Shown: positions 16,023 to 24,494, counted from the stretch's first letter. The stretch: DNA of 32,435 nt from CANGTU01 sp046336655 (GCA_046336655.1 JBKDGH010000018.1:1-32435), one strand, 5' to 3'. Notes: generated from the letters alone by a model not told the origin. Made by a program: numbers and translations.

Positions 16023-18071
16023 ATGTCAAAAACCAGCCTTATGAAACTTGCGCAAAGCGCCCTTCTGCTCGCTGCAATGCTGATTGCCGCGGGTGCTGCA
16101 ACCGCTCAGAACAAGCTCACCAAGAAAGCCGATGATGTATTTGCATCAGGCGGCTACATGGAAGCCGCTAAGTTGTACCAGACCTCGGTCGTTCAGGTAA
16201 AGGACCTTGATGAAAAGGGTCGGATTTTCTTCCAGATTGGCGAATGTAACCGCCTGAGTACTAGCTCCGGGGCATCGCTGGAGTGGTATGAAAAGGCAAT
16301 TACGGCCCAGTATTATTCGGTAAATCCGGAGGTGTATTACAACTACGCCACTGCACTGCAGGACGTAGGCCGCTGGGAAGACGCCATTGCGCAGTATAAT
16401 AAGTATACTGGTCGCGGTGGTGAAAAATCCAAGGCGCAGGCCCGCATTAAGGCGTGCGAGGAAGCAGCCGAGAAGAAAGGTGGAAAGACCCGACTGATCG
16501 TGGAGAACATGACCGAGCTCAACACCGCATTCTTTGATTACTCGCTGGCCTACTCCTCCAAAAAGAGCGATGAGATCATCATCTCCTCTTCCCGCCAGGC
16601 TTCAACCGGACCAAAGGAAGACCCTAAGACCGGTGAGAGTTTCATGGATCTCTTCTTTTCCGAGCGCGACAAGAAAGGCAAGTGGAGCACTCCGCAGCCT
16701 TTGAACAATACAGTGAATACTCCTTCGAATGAAGGGGTGGTGTGTTTCGATAAGGACTTCGGAATGATGTACTATACCTTCTGCGAGTTTAATAAGGACG
16801 ACCGGATGGCTTGTGACATTCTTAAGGCGAAGCGCCAGGGCAACAATTACACTGCTCCGGAGCCTTTGAACCTGATTGACCGCACAGCAGATGATACTTC
16901 AATGGTGGGTCATCCCTGCCTGACACCGGATGATAAATTCCTTTTGTTTGCCAGCGATATGCCAGGCGGTCGCGGTGGAAAGGATATCTGGTATGTGACC
17001 TACGACAAGAAGAGCGATTCATGGTCAGCTCCCAAGAACCTCGGATCGCCGGTGAATACTTCAGGTGATGAGATGTTCCCATGGGTTGCTGATGATGGCC
17101 ATCTCTACTTCGCATCTAATGGACATCCCGGTCTCGGCGGGCTTGATGTATTTAAAGCAGAAAAGAGCGGAGATATGACTTTCGCTGCGCCGGCGAACAT
17201 GGGTTATCCGATCAACTCCTCGTCAGATGACTTTGCACTCAGTCTCGAAAAAGGCAATAAGGCATCTGACTTTAGCGGATTCTTCACATCCAACCGCCCG
17301 GGCGGAAAAGGAAAAGACGACATCTACTACTTCACCATGCCTCCGCTGGAATTCTCTCTCATAGGCACTGCCTTTGATCAGGAAACCGGCACTCCGATAG
17401 CAGGATGCCAGATAGTAGTGAAAGGTTCGGATGGTGCAGATTACAAACTCACTTCTGATGGCAACGGCGGATTCAGCCTGGACAAGACCAAGATCCTACC
17501 GAATGTGAACTACACCGTGGATGTGCAGAAAGAGAAGTACATCGGAACAGGTGACAAGTTCTCGACAGTAGGACTGAAGGAAAGCACCAATTTCGCCCGC
17601 GAATACTTCCTGCTGCCGATCATTCAGGAGCGTGAATACAAGATGCCATTGGTACTGTATCCGTATGATCAGACCATTCTTCTTGTGAATGACACCGTAA
17701 ATTCTGCGGACTCATTGGTGTATCTCTACAACCTGCTTCTCCAGAATCCGACGTTTGTGATCGAGCTCGACGCGCACACCGATGCGCGCGGTGCGGATGA
17801 TTACAACCAGCGCCTCTCACAGGGTCGTGCTGAAACGTGTGTGAATTACCTGATTTCAAAAGGTATTGACCCTGCACGTCTGAAGGCCGTTGGTAAAGGC
17901 GAGAAGGAGCCACGGAATCTGCTGACCGCGGAAGGTCCGTTTGCTGCAGGTACTATTCTCACAGAAGCCTACATCAATAAACTGCCGGCTAGCCAGCAAG
18001 AAGCCGCGCACCAGCTCAACCGACGAACTGTATTTAAGATTCTCGCTACGGACTACGTGCCGAAGAAGTAG
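16023..18071 (+). CDS. porE: PorE-like periplasmic OmpA/PD40 protein (T9SS-associated)
   Basis: A 682-residue exported protein with the domain order of PorE, which ties the type IX secretion complex to peptidoglycan. After the signal peptide (about 1-29, ending ATAQ) there is an N-terminal TPR-like region (30-145, NKLTKKADDVFASGGYMEAA), then WD40-like PD40 beta-propeller repeats (about 165-440, with HPCLTPDDKFLLFASD and GGKDIWYVTY), a carboxypeptidase-regulatory-like beta domain (about 445-525), and a C-terminal OmpA domain (about 565-680, LDAHTDARGADDYNQRLSQG and closing NRRTVFKIL). A second ATG at 16041 is a possible start. Several Bacteroidota paralogs share this order, so the exact PorE identity is likely but unproven. 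The nearby SprB-repeat adhesin would be a T9SS client. Confidence 0.8.
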   Translation: MSKTSLMKLAQSALLLAAMLIAAGAATAQNKLTKKADDVFASGGYMEAAKLYQTSVVQVKDLDEKGRIFFQIGECNRLSTSSGASLEWYEKAITAQYYSVNPEVYYNYATALQDVGRWEDAIAQYNKYTGRGGEKSKAQARIKACEEAAEKKGGKTRLIVENMTELNTAFFDYSLAYSSKKSDEIIISSSRQASTGPKEDPKTGESFMDLFFSERDKKGKWSTPQPLNNTVNTPSNEGVVCFDKDFGMMYYTFCEFNKDDRMACDILKAKRQGNNYTAPEPLNLIDRTADDTSMVGHPCLTPDDKFLLFASDMPGGRGGKDIWYVTYDKKSDSWSAPKNLGSPVNTSGDEMFPWVADDGHLYFASNGHPGLGGLDVFKAEKSGDMTFAAPANMGYPINSSSDDFALSLEKGNKASDFSGFFTSNRPGGKGKDDIYYFTMPPLEFSLIGTAFDQETGTPIAGCQIVVKGSDGADYKLTSDGNGGFSLDKTKILPNVNYTVDVQKEKYIGTGDKFSTVGLKESTNFAREYFLLPIIQEREYKMPLVLYPYDQTILLVNDTVNSADSLVYLYNLLLQNPTFVIELDAHTDARGADDYNQRLSQGRAETCVNYLISKGIDPARLKAVGKGEKEPRNLLTAEGPFAAGTILTEAYINKLPASQQEAAHQLNRRTVFKILATDYVPKK

Positions 18072-18088
18072 CTGAACGAATAATATTC

Positions 18089-18126
18089 AGAGGCGTCTCC
18101 GCACTTGTGGGGACGCCTCTTTTTTT
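18089..18126 (+). terminator. Intrinsic terminator after the PorE-like gene
   Basis: AGAGGCGTCTCC pairs with GGGGACGCCTCT and is followed by a run of T. The purM start codon lies only 8 bp beyond the run, so this hairpin sits in the purM leader. Confidence 0.9.
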
Positions 18127-18134
18127 ACAACCCC

Positions 18135-19325
18135 ATGAACGATCCCTCGCGCTATGCCCAACGCGGTGTGTCATCCGGAAAAGAGGAAGTACACGCCGCC
18201 ATCAAGGCAATCGACAAAGGCTTATTCCCTAAGGCCTTTTGTAAAATCGTACCGGATACCCTCACCGGCAGCGAAGAGCACTGCATCGTGATGCACGCCG
18301 ACGGGGCGGGCACCAAGTCGTCGCTCGCCTATATGTACTGGAAAGAAACCGGAGACATCAGCGTGTGGAAAGGCATTGCGCAGGATGCACTGGTGATGAA
18401 TCTGGATGACCTGTTGTGTGTAGGGGCCACGGGACCGATTCTGCTCAGTTCAACCATCGGGCGCAATAAGAAGCTGGCAGGAGGAGAAGTTATCGCAGCC
18501 ATCATCAGCGGCACCGAGGAACTGCTCGAAGAATTGCGCGGCTATGGCATAGATATCCGCAGCACAGGCGGAGAAACGGCGGATGTGGGCGACCTTGTGC
18601 GCACCATCATAGTTGACAGCACGGTGATCTGCCGCATGAAGCGCAGTGAGGTGATTGACAATGCACGCATTGCACCCGGACAGGTCATTGTCGGATTTTC
18701 ATCCAGCGGACAGACGACTTACGAGCGCGAATACAACGGCGGCATGGGCAGCAACGGGCTTACCTCTGCGCGCCATGATGTGTTTTTCAATAAACTCGCG
18801 GAGCAGTATCCGGAGAGCTACGATCCTTCACTGCCTGCATCGCTTGTGTACAGCGGAACTTACTCACTTACCGATTTCGTGGATGGCGCACCGCTCGATG
18901 CCGGCAAACTGGTACTTTCTCCCACACGCACGTATGCGCCTGTAGTGAAGGCCATGCTTGATGCGCACCGCGGTGCCATTGCGGGCATGGTGCATTGCAG
19001 CGGAGGTGGTCAAACCAAGGTGCTTCACTTCGTGGATGGTGTGCACATTATCAAGGACAATCTCTTCGAAACCCCGCCGCTGTTTCGCATGATACAGCAG
19101 GAGTCAGGTACCGACTGGAAGGAAATGTATACCGTGTTCAACATGGGACACCGTCTTGAAGTCTATACCGATGAAACCACGGCGCAGGAGTTGATTCGCA
19201 TTGCGAAGGTATTTCATCTTGACGCGCAGGTGATAGGCAGAGTAGAGGCTTCAGAGTCCACGCGCCTGACCATAGCCGGAGCGCACGGCACATTTGAATA
19301 CTTCAAAGACGGAGAGAAAAAATGA
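18135..19325 (+). CDS. purM: Phosphoribosylformylglycinamidine cyclo-ligase (AIR synthase)
   Basis: PurM closes the imidazole ring of aminoimidazole ribotide in purine synthesis, using ATP. The 396-residue product is the longer form found in Bacteroidota. The motifs HADGAGTKSS, WKGIAQDALVMNLDDLLCVGA, STGGETADVGD and VGFSSSGQTTYERE...GGMGSNGLT are those of the PurM/PurL ATP-binding fold. ATG 18135 is chosen because the in-frame GTG at 18105 lies inside the terminator stem. Its stop overlaps the prfA start (ATGA). The purM-prfA-pyrF order links nucleotide synthesis with translation termination and, to my recollection, recurs in Bacteroidota. Confidence 0.93.
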   Translation: MNDPSRYAQRGVSSGKEEVHAAIKAIDKGLFPKAFCKIVPDTLTGSEEHCIVMHADGAGTKSSLAYMYWKETGDISVWKGIAQDALVMNLDDLLCVGATGPILLSSTIGRNKKLAGGEVIAAIISGTEELLEELRGYGIDIRSTGGETADVGDLVRTIIVDSTVICRMKRSEVIDNARIAPGQVIVGFSSSGQTTYEREYNGGMGSNGLTSARHDVFFNKLAEQYPESYDPSLPASLVYSGTYSLTDFVDGAPLDAGKLVLSPTRTYAPVVKAMLDAHRGAIAGMVHCSGGGQTKVLHFVDGVHIIKDNLFETPPLFRMIQQESGTDWKEMYTVFNMGHRLEVYTDETTAQELIRIAKVFHLDAQVIGRVEASESTRLTIAGAHGTFEYFKDGEKK

Positions 19326-20395
19326 ATCTGCTCGAACGTCTGACCGCCATTCATGACAGGTACCTTGAGGTAGGGAAGCAAATCACTGACCCGGCAGTCA
19401 TTGCGGATATGAAGCGCTATCCGGTGATCATGCGCGAGTACAAGGAACTCGAACACCTTGATGCACGCTATCAGGAATACCATCGCTTGCTAACCGATCT
19501 GAAAGGCGCAAAGGACATCTTGTACAGCAATGAAGATGCGGAGTTAAAAGCTCTGGCGCAGGAAGAATACGATCAGCTTTCTGAGCGACTGCCGGTGCTC
19601 GAAGAAGAAATCAAGTACCTGCTGATTCCGAAAGATCCCGAAGACAGTCGCAACTGTATCGTGGAAATACGCGGCGGAACAGGAGGTGATGAAGCCGCCA
19701 TTTTTGCCGGTGATCTATACAAGATGTACACGCGCTATATCCAGTCGAAAGGCTGGCGCTTTGAAGTGTTGCAGGTGAGTGAGGGAACGATGGGCGGATA
19801 CAAAGAAGTGTCCTTTGAGGTGAGCGGAGAAGAAGTGTATGGCACGCTGAAATTTGAAAGTGGTGTGCACCGTGTGCAGCGTGTGCCTGAGACAGAAACA
19901 CAGGGAAGAGTGCATACCTCCGCGGCTACGGTGGCGGTGTTGCCTGAGGCAGAAGAATTTGATGTGGTGATCAATCCCGCGGATATCCAGCGCGACACCT
20001 ATCGCGCGAGCGGAGCAGGAGGGCAGCACGTCAATAAAACAGAATCAGCAGTGCGTCTCACACACGCGCCGACCGGAGTGATTGTGGCGTGCCAGGAAGG
20101 CCGTTCGCAGCACGAGAACTTTGAAAAGGCCATGACGATGCTTCGCACGCGCATCTTTGAGGCGGAAGTAAACCGCAGGCAGGAAGAGCGCGCGCGCATG
20201 CGCAAGTCGCTTGTGAGTACAGGCGATCGTTCAGCGAAAATCCGCACGTACAATTTCCCCCAGGGACGCGTGACCGATCACCGCATCGGACTTACACTGT
20301 ACAATCTCGACGCGGTAATGAATGGCGAGATTGATGAAATCATTGAAGCATTGCGCGTCGCAGAGAATACAGAGAAACTCGCAGCGGGCGCATAA
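19322..20395 (+). CDS. prfA: Peptide chain release factor 1
   Basis: RF1 recognises UAA and UAG stop codons and releases the finished peptide. The 357-residue protein carries the catalytic GGQ (Gly233-Gln235) in RASGAGGQHVNKTES and the codon-reading PxT motif as PET in VQRVPETETQGRVHTSA, a variant allowed in RF1. The N-terminal helical domain (about 1-100) distinguishes it from the short GGQ rescue factors. There is no programmed frameshift, as expected for RF1. The ATG overlaps the purM stop by 4 bp, and pyrF follows after 10 bp, making a tight operon. Confidence 0.97.
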   Translation: MNLLERLTAIHDRYLEVGKQITDPAVIADMKRYPVIMREYKELEHLDARYQEYHRLLTDLKGAKDILYSNEDAELKALAQEEYDQLSERLPVLEEEIKYLLIPKDPEDSRNCIVEIRGGTGGDEAAIFAGDLYKMYTRYIQSKGWRFEVLQVSEGTMGGYKEVSFEVSGEEVYGTLKFESGVHRVQRVPETETQGRVHTSAATVAVLPEAEEFDVVINPADIQRDTYRASGAGGQHVNKTESAVRLTHAPTGVIVACQEGRSQHENFEKAMTMLRTRIFEAEVNRRQEERARMRKSLVSTGDRSAKIRTYNFPQGRVTDHRIGLTLYNLDAVMNGEIDEIIEALRVAENTEKLAAGA

Positions 20396-20405
20396 TCCGA
20401 ACCCC

Positions 20406-21191
20406 ATGACACGCACTGAACTCATCGCACAGATACGCCGAAAGAAATCGTTTCTGTGTGTCGGTCTGGATACCGATCCCTCCAAATTGCCGGCGGGAGT
20501 GGATATGCTCACTTTCAATAAAGCGATCATTGATGCCACACGCGATTATTGTGTAGCGTACAAGCCCAACCTTGCGTTTTACGAAGTGCTCGGAACGGAG
20601 GGGTGGCGCGTATTGGAAGAAACGATCCGCTACATCGGCGCATCGCATTTCATTATTGCCGATGCGAAGCGCGGCGATATCGGCAATACATCCACGTATT
20701 ATGCGCGCACGTTTTTTGAAACACTGGCATGCGACAGCGTTACGGTAGCCCCTTACATGGGACGCGATTCCGTGGAGCCGTTTCTTCAGTTTCCGGGGAA
20801 ATGGGCCATTGTGCTCGCGCTTACCTCCAATCCCGGAGCGAGTGATTTTGAGTTGAAGGATATTGCCGGTGAGCCCGTGTACACCCATGTCTTGCGCGCG
20901 GTAGCCTCATGGGGTACGGCAGAAAACACCATGTTTGTGGTAGGCGCTACCCGTCCGGAGATGCTCGCTGAAGTGCGCCGGATCGTGCCGGATCATTTCC
21001 TCCTCGTGCCCGGTGTGGGCGCGCAGGGAGGAAGTCTGTCCGAGGTAATCAGATATGGCATGAATGCCGACGTAGGCTTGCTGGTGAATGCATCGCGCAC
21101 GATTCTCTATGCGTCATCCGGCGCTGACTATGCTGAAGCCGCGGGTGCAGAAGCCGCGCGGATGCAGTCTGAAATGGCGGCGTACTGCTGA
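20406..21191 (+). CDS. pyrF: Orotidine 5'-phosphate decarboxylase (type 2)
   Basis: PyrF converts OMP to UMP, the last step of de novo pyrimidine synthesis. The 261-residue protein is of the PyrF type 2 subfamily: FLCVGLDTDPSKLP near the N-terminus, catalytic D-x-K-x-x-D as DAKRGD (86-91) in a TIM barrel, LALTSNPGASDFE, and the phosphate-binding VPGVGAQGG. The ATG at 20406 is chosen over upstream in-frame starts, which lie inside prfA. It is the last gene of the purM-prfA-pyrF operon. No T-tailed terminator follows; instead, two long palindromes begin 13 bp after the stop codon and could end or protect the transcript. Confidence 0.96.
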   Translation: MTRTELIAQIRRKKSFLCVGLDTDPSKLPAGVDMLTFNKAIIDATRDYCVAYKPNLAFYEVLGTEGWRVLEETIRYIGASHFIIADAKRGDIGNTSTYYARTFFETLACDSVTVAPYMGRDSVEPFLQFPGKWAIVLALTSNPGASDFELKDIAGEPVYTHVLRAVASWGTAENTMFVVGATRPEMLAEVRRIVPDHFLLVPGVGAQGGSLSEVIRYGMNADVGLLVNASRTILYASSGADYAEAAGAEAARMQSEMAAYC

Positions 21192-21204
21192 ATAGGCCTG
21201 AATA

Positions 21205-21255
21205 TGTACCGGAATATTTGTACCGGAATAAAAACGGTACAAAGAATCCGGTACA
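21205..21255. repeat. Long palindrome A built from four GTAC half-sites
   Basis: The arms 21205-21225 and 21235-21255 are inverted copies matching at 19 of 21 positions around a 9-nt loop. Each arm holds two TGTACCG-like half-sites 14 bp apart (GTAC at 21206, 21220, 21237, 21251). As RNA it would form a long hairpin just after pyrF. Palindrome B is a diverged tandem copy. Confidence 0.9.
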
Positions 21256-21259
21256 CTGA

Positions 21260-21526
21260 CTAGTACCATGAAATTTGTACCAGAATTTCGTGGTACAAAA
21301 ATCGTGGTACACGTGCTGGCTTGAAATTCAATGAGCCGTTTTCAGGGCTTAATCTTCCGGGGTTGATGGTGTTGACCGGGAAGTCAACGGAATGTGAATG
21401 TACATGAGGTACCTGCGGTGAATTGCCGAAATCCATATTCCGGAATGCCAAGACATCATCAGCGCGCTTCTCGTAACTGTAGCAGGTAGATTCAGGTCGG
21501 AAGAATTGGACAATTGCTTTTTTCAT
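21260..21526 (-). CDS. Hypothetical small protein, doubtful
   Basis: This 88-codon frame begins MKKAIVQFFRPESTCYSYEK and is preceded by GAGGT six bases upstream of its ATG, a passable ribosome site that is rare in this window. The last 20 or so codons run through palindrome B, so that part of the protein is set by the repeat. I recognise no family. The N-terminal half looks reasonable for a protein, but the gene may be a chance frame in the 470-bp space between pyrF and the next gene. Confidence 0.3.
   Translation of the reverse strand: MKKAIVQFFRPESTCYSYEKRADDVLAFRNMDFGNSPQVPHVHSHSVDFPVNTINPGRLSPENGSLNFKPARVPRFLYHEILVQISWY
21263..21310. repeat. Long palindrome B built from four GTAC half-sites
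   Basis: The arms 21263-21282 and 21291-21310 match at 17 of 20 positions (one mismatch is a G-T wobble) around an 8-nt loop. GTAC occurs at 21263, 21277, 21293 and 21307, again 14 bp apart within each arm. It lies 56-57 bp downstream of the equivalent points in palindrome A, with GTACCA replacing GTACCG. Confidence 0.9.
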
Positions 21527-21582
21527 CTACCTCAATTGATTTCACGCACACATTATCGGACTAGTAATCAGGGTCTACAATT

Positions 21583-21652
21583 CTCCACTCTCCACTCTCC
21601 ACTCTCCACTCTCCATTCTCCACTCTCCACTCTCCACTCTCCACTCTCCATT
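21583..21652. repeat. Tandem heptamer array, CTCCACT x10
   Basis: Ten 7-bp units in phase: four CTCCACT, one CTCCATT, four CTCCACT, one CTCCATT, then a degenerate CTCGGTT. The 5-unit block is itself duplicated, giving a 35-bp higher-order period. The array ends 8 bp before the stop codon of the minus-strand gene at 21661. It has the same unit length and copy number as the array at 2743-2812. Confidence 0.95.
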
Positions 21653-21660
21653 CTCGGTTC

Positions 21661-22575
21661 TCACCGCCATTTTACCCTGATTCCAAACCCTTGTTGAATG
21701 CCTCCGCGAAGGGAGCTGCCCAGCTCGGGGATATTGGTATACAGTACCTGCGGGCGAATTTCGTAGAACAAGTGAACAGGCTTCCAGAATTCGCGGCGTT
21801 TGCCGATGCGAAAGTCAACACCAGCAGGGAGGTAGACCGATCCTCCAATCACGGTTTTCAGCGAGTAGAGTTCCTGCTGAGCCTCCACCTCAAGATTACC
21901 ATTGCCGAATAAGCCATAACTCGGATTGGTGCCGCGCACTTTGGTGCCGCGTGATTCGGAATAGGTTACACTTGTCTCAGAAATCAGGCTCGGTCCGAAA
22001 GTCATCCCCAGACCGCCGAACCAGGACCAGCGCGACTCCTTCACGGTGCTGAAAATAAGGGCGGCATCAAGCCGGAGATGATCAACCCAATAGTCAAAGA
22101 AATAGGACTCCATATATGTGGAGTCTACGATCACCTGTTCACCGGTTTGAGCAGATGCAAGTGTATCCCACGGAGAAGTAATTGTGCGGGTCGAGTAAAA
22201 TGAATACCTGTTCTGACTGAAATAATTGATTCCAAGCCTCAACGTACGGCCCGGATGGTAGCCGGTTTTTTCTTTATTGCGGATGGACAACCCGATTTGT
22301 GCGGTAAATGCATTGCCAAAGGACCCTACCGAAGGGGTGCTTGAAAATCGGGTGATATCGTCTTTCAGGATTTCAGATCCCGGAGCAAGCAACCGGAACT
22401 CGCGCATTCCTCCTTGTGGAATTTTCTCGAATACAGCACCTGAGCTGAGCAGGGCTTCATTGATTTGAAATAGCGGCAGGTTATCCGGTAAAGGCTCACC
22501 CGATACATAATCCTGAGCTGTGGAAGTGAAACTGAGACCAATCAAACAAAGAATCGCTGAATATGAAATACGCAT
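21661..22575 (-). CDS. Predicted outer-membrane beta-barrel protein
   Basis: A 304-residue exported protein. The signal peptide is about residues 1-20 (MRISYSAILCLIGLSFTSTA, then QDY). The rest alternates polar and hydrophobic residues in short strands with aromatic ends (NRYSFYSTRTI, ESYFFDYWVDHLRLDAALIF, WSWFGGLGMTFG), and the last residues GFGIRVKWR are a plausible barrel-ending strand. It resembles the many lineage-specific Bacteroidota outer-membrane proteins; no substrate or pathway can be given. The stop codon lies 8 bp from the CTCCACT array, so the repeat would be in the 3' end of its transcript. It is divergent from the Ntn-hydrolase gene. Confidence 0.75.
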   Translation of the reverse strand: MRISYSAILCLIGLSFTSTAQDYVSGEPLPDNLPLFQINEALLSSGAVFEKIPQGGMREFRLLAPGSEILKDDITRFSSTPSVGSFGNAFTAQIGLSIRNKEKTGYHPGRTLRLGINYFSQNRYSFYSTRTITSPWDTLASAQTGEQVIVDSTYMESYFFDYWVDHLRLDAALIFSTVKESRWSWFGGLGMTFGPSLISETSVTYSESRGTKVRGTNPSYGLFGNGNLEVEAQQELYSLKTVIGGSVYLPAGVDFRIGKRREFWKPVHLFYEIRPQVLYTNIPELGSSLRGGIQQGFGIRVKWR

Positions 22576-22671
22576 AGAAGCGGTTATTTTGATTTGGCGA
22601 AGAAACGAATGGTCGGTGAATTATTGTTTTTATTGTTGGATTTTTCTTTCCGTATTACACTTCCTTCCGGA

Positions 22672-22679
22672 TACCTTCG
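22672..22679 (+). promoter_or_regulatory. Possible -7 element of the Ntn-hydrolase gene (TACCTTCG)
   Basis: GATACCTTCG here is identical to the sequence at the glutamine synthetase promoter. It would give a leader of about 50 nt. No -33 element is clear. Confidence 0.4.
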
Positions 22680-22735
22680 AACCCGGATAATGACTGGCTT
22701 TTGAATGACATGAATCCTCTATTGCAATAGACTGA

Positions 22736-24055
22736 ATGAACAGGCGTTCGGCTTCCATGTACTCCAAGTCTTTTCAATACTTCATCATCATACTTTTGAT
22801 TGTAGTTGGTCTTGCTGACCACTGTGCTGCCTGCAGCATGTACAAAGTGACTGCCAATGGCCGCACCATGGTTGGCAATAATGAAGACAGCTGGGGACAG
22901 GATGCGCGCATCTGGTTTGAGCCGGGTGATGAGCACAACGCCGGAGTGGTGTGCGTGGGTTATGCGCGTAAAAAATATCCCGATGGTGCGATCAATGAGC
23001 ATGGGCTGGTGTTCGACGCAATTGCATTGCCGCACCGCACAGATATGCCCGAGCGCGATCCGAAGAAGAAGGACTTTGGTTATCCCACACTTCTCACCGT
23101 AATGCGGCAATGTCGCACAGTGGATGAAGTAGCCACCTTTCTCGAGCCGTTCAACCTGCATGTACTGAATGGCAGCCCGCTGTTCTACGGCTGTATGCTG
23201 CTTTTCGTGGATCCTTCGGGGGCGTATCTTGTGGTAGAAGCAAGCAAGATGACCAGGGGAACTGAAGATCGGCTCGCGCTGGCCAATTTCAGTGTGGCTC
23301 ATACACCTGATCCCAACACGGTGCGCATTGAGCGCTACCGCAAGGGCGTGGAGTTCATGAATAACAAAATGCCGGAGACTTCATTGAGCTATTGCGAAGC
23401 GTTGTCGGATACTATGAGTGTATGTCGCGCCAAGGTGGGAGACGGCACCTTGTTCACCACCATCTATGATCTTCAGGAGGGATTGATTCACCTGTACTTC
23501 TTTCATGACTTCACCCAGCGGGTTACATTTCACATTAAAGAAGAATTAGCGCGCGGGGCGCGATCAGTGTCGGTGGAATCGCTCTTTCCACCGAATGCAG
23601 AATATGCGGAGTTCATTGCCTATCAGACACCGGTAAACAATCAGGTGATTTTCATTTTTATCCTCTGCTGTGCAGCGTTGTTTTTCAGTTCAGCAGCAGT
23701 GTATGGCATTCGGTTTCTGTTTTGGAGAAAGGTGGAATTGCGTTGGTTGAATGTTGCACTGGCTGTATGGGGCATTGCGTTGTTCGCATACATGCTCACA
23801 CTGCTTTTTAATCAGGGTATTTTTTATTTTCCTGCGCCGTATACTACTGGGGCGTCTTTTTGGATAGCCGTGAGCAGTTATCTCCCTGTGGTGCTTCTTG
23901 TGCTGTTCGTTCCGTTTTTGATTTTCATACGCAGGTTGTACCAATCTGAAAAGTGGGGGCTCGGAGTGCGGTGGCTGCTTTTAGCCAACCAACTCGCGTA
24001 TGTGGGATTGCTGGGGCTGTTTGCCTACTGGGGACTGTTTGATGTGGTGGGGTAG
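22736..24055 (+). CDS. Membrane-anchored Ntn-hydrolase-like amidase
   Basis: A 439-residue protein. A hydrophobic leader (about 14-28) ends just before CAACSMYKVTANGRTMVGNNEDSW. The Cys33-Ser start, followed by N-G and G-N-N-E-D, is the pattern of N-terminal-nucleophile hydrolases that cut linear amide bonds (choloylglycine hydrolase, penicillin V acylase, C45 acyltransferase). By family analogy, cleavage before Cys33 would free the nucleophile. The hydrolase domain reaches about residue 295. Unusually, it is followed by four predicted membrane helices (about 302-322, 332-354, 371-394, 413-435). The active domain would face the periplasm. The substrate is unknown. ATG 22757 is an alternative start that still leaves the leader intact. 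Confidence 0.8.
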   Translation: MNRRSASMYSKSFQYFIIILLIVVGLADHCAACSMYKVTANGRTMVGNNEDSWGQDARIWFEPGDEHNAGVVCVGYARKKYPDGAINEHGLVFDAIALPHRTDMPERDPKKKDFGYPTLLTVMRQCRTVDEVATFLEPFNLHVLNGSPLFYGCMLLFVDPSGAYLVVEASKMTRGTEDRLALANFSVAHTPDPNTVRIERYRKGVEFMNNKMPETSLSYCEALSDTMSVCRAKVGDGTLFTTIYDLQEGLIHLYFFHDFTQRVTFHIKEELARGARSVSVESLFPPNAEYAEFIAYQTPVNNQVIFIFILCCAALFFSSAAVYGIRFLFWRKVELRWLNVALAVWGIALFAYMLTLLFNQGIFYFPAPYTTGASFWIAVSSYLPVVLLVLFVPFLIFIRRLYQSEKWGLGVRWLLLANQLAYVGLLGLFAYWGLFDVVG

Positions 24056-24065
24056 AAAAACCGAC

Positions 24066-24494
24066 CTAACTTCCCTGTGCATGTCTTTGCTGCTGATACA
24101 CCAACAGCTCTTCCAATTGCGCTTGCATTACTTTCAGCACCTTTTCACTGGAAGCGAATTTTATCCAGGGCCGGGTTACCGAAATCAGGTTGGCATGTTT
24201 GCGGCGGGATAATGTTTGCTCGCGGAGTTTTAATGCCTTTTGACGGTCTTCGAGCGAGGCGCGCACGTGTTCGTCATTGGTAGCGGCGAGTTGACGACTG
24301 ATTTCCTGGAGGTGAGCTTCTATTTCTCCCAGTTCACCGCCAATTTTGTCATGTCCGCTTTGAGCGCGGAGATATTGTGCTTTATATATGGAGTCTTTAA
24401 GCTCCATTTTTTGCACGGCGCCTGTGAAGTAGGCGACGAAGCGGTCTAGTTCCTCCAGGTTTTTTTTGCTCAGGTCAGTGCGGAGGACAATCAT
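24066..24494 (-). CDS. Coiled-coil partner of the XRE regulator, unknown function
   Basis: The 142-residue product is highly charged and almost entirely helical. It has long heptad-like stretches (LEELDRFVAYFTGAVQKMEL, EIEAHLQEISRQLAATNDEH, KVLKVMQAQLEELLVYQQQ), and no signal peptide or membrane segment. I recognise no family. Its start overlaps the XRE gene stop by four bases (ATGA), so the two are translationally coupled and may form a complex through their coiled coils. An antitoxin/toxin or regulator/co-factor pair is possible, but no toxin motif is visible. Confidence 0.75.
   Translation of the reverse strand: MIVLRTDLSKKNLEELDRFVAYFTGAVQKMELKDSIYKAQYLRAQSGHDKIGGELGEIEAHLQEISRQLAATNDEHVRASLEDRQKALKLREQTLSRRKHANLISVTRPWIKFASSEKVLKVMQAQLEELLVYQQQRHAQGS

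Noticed and set aside
21506..21697. A frame encoding STLHSPL repeats
   Set aside because: It is produced by translating the CTCCACT array and extends antisense into the next gene.
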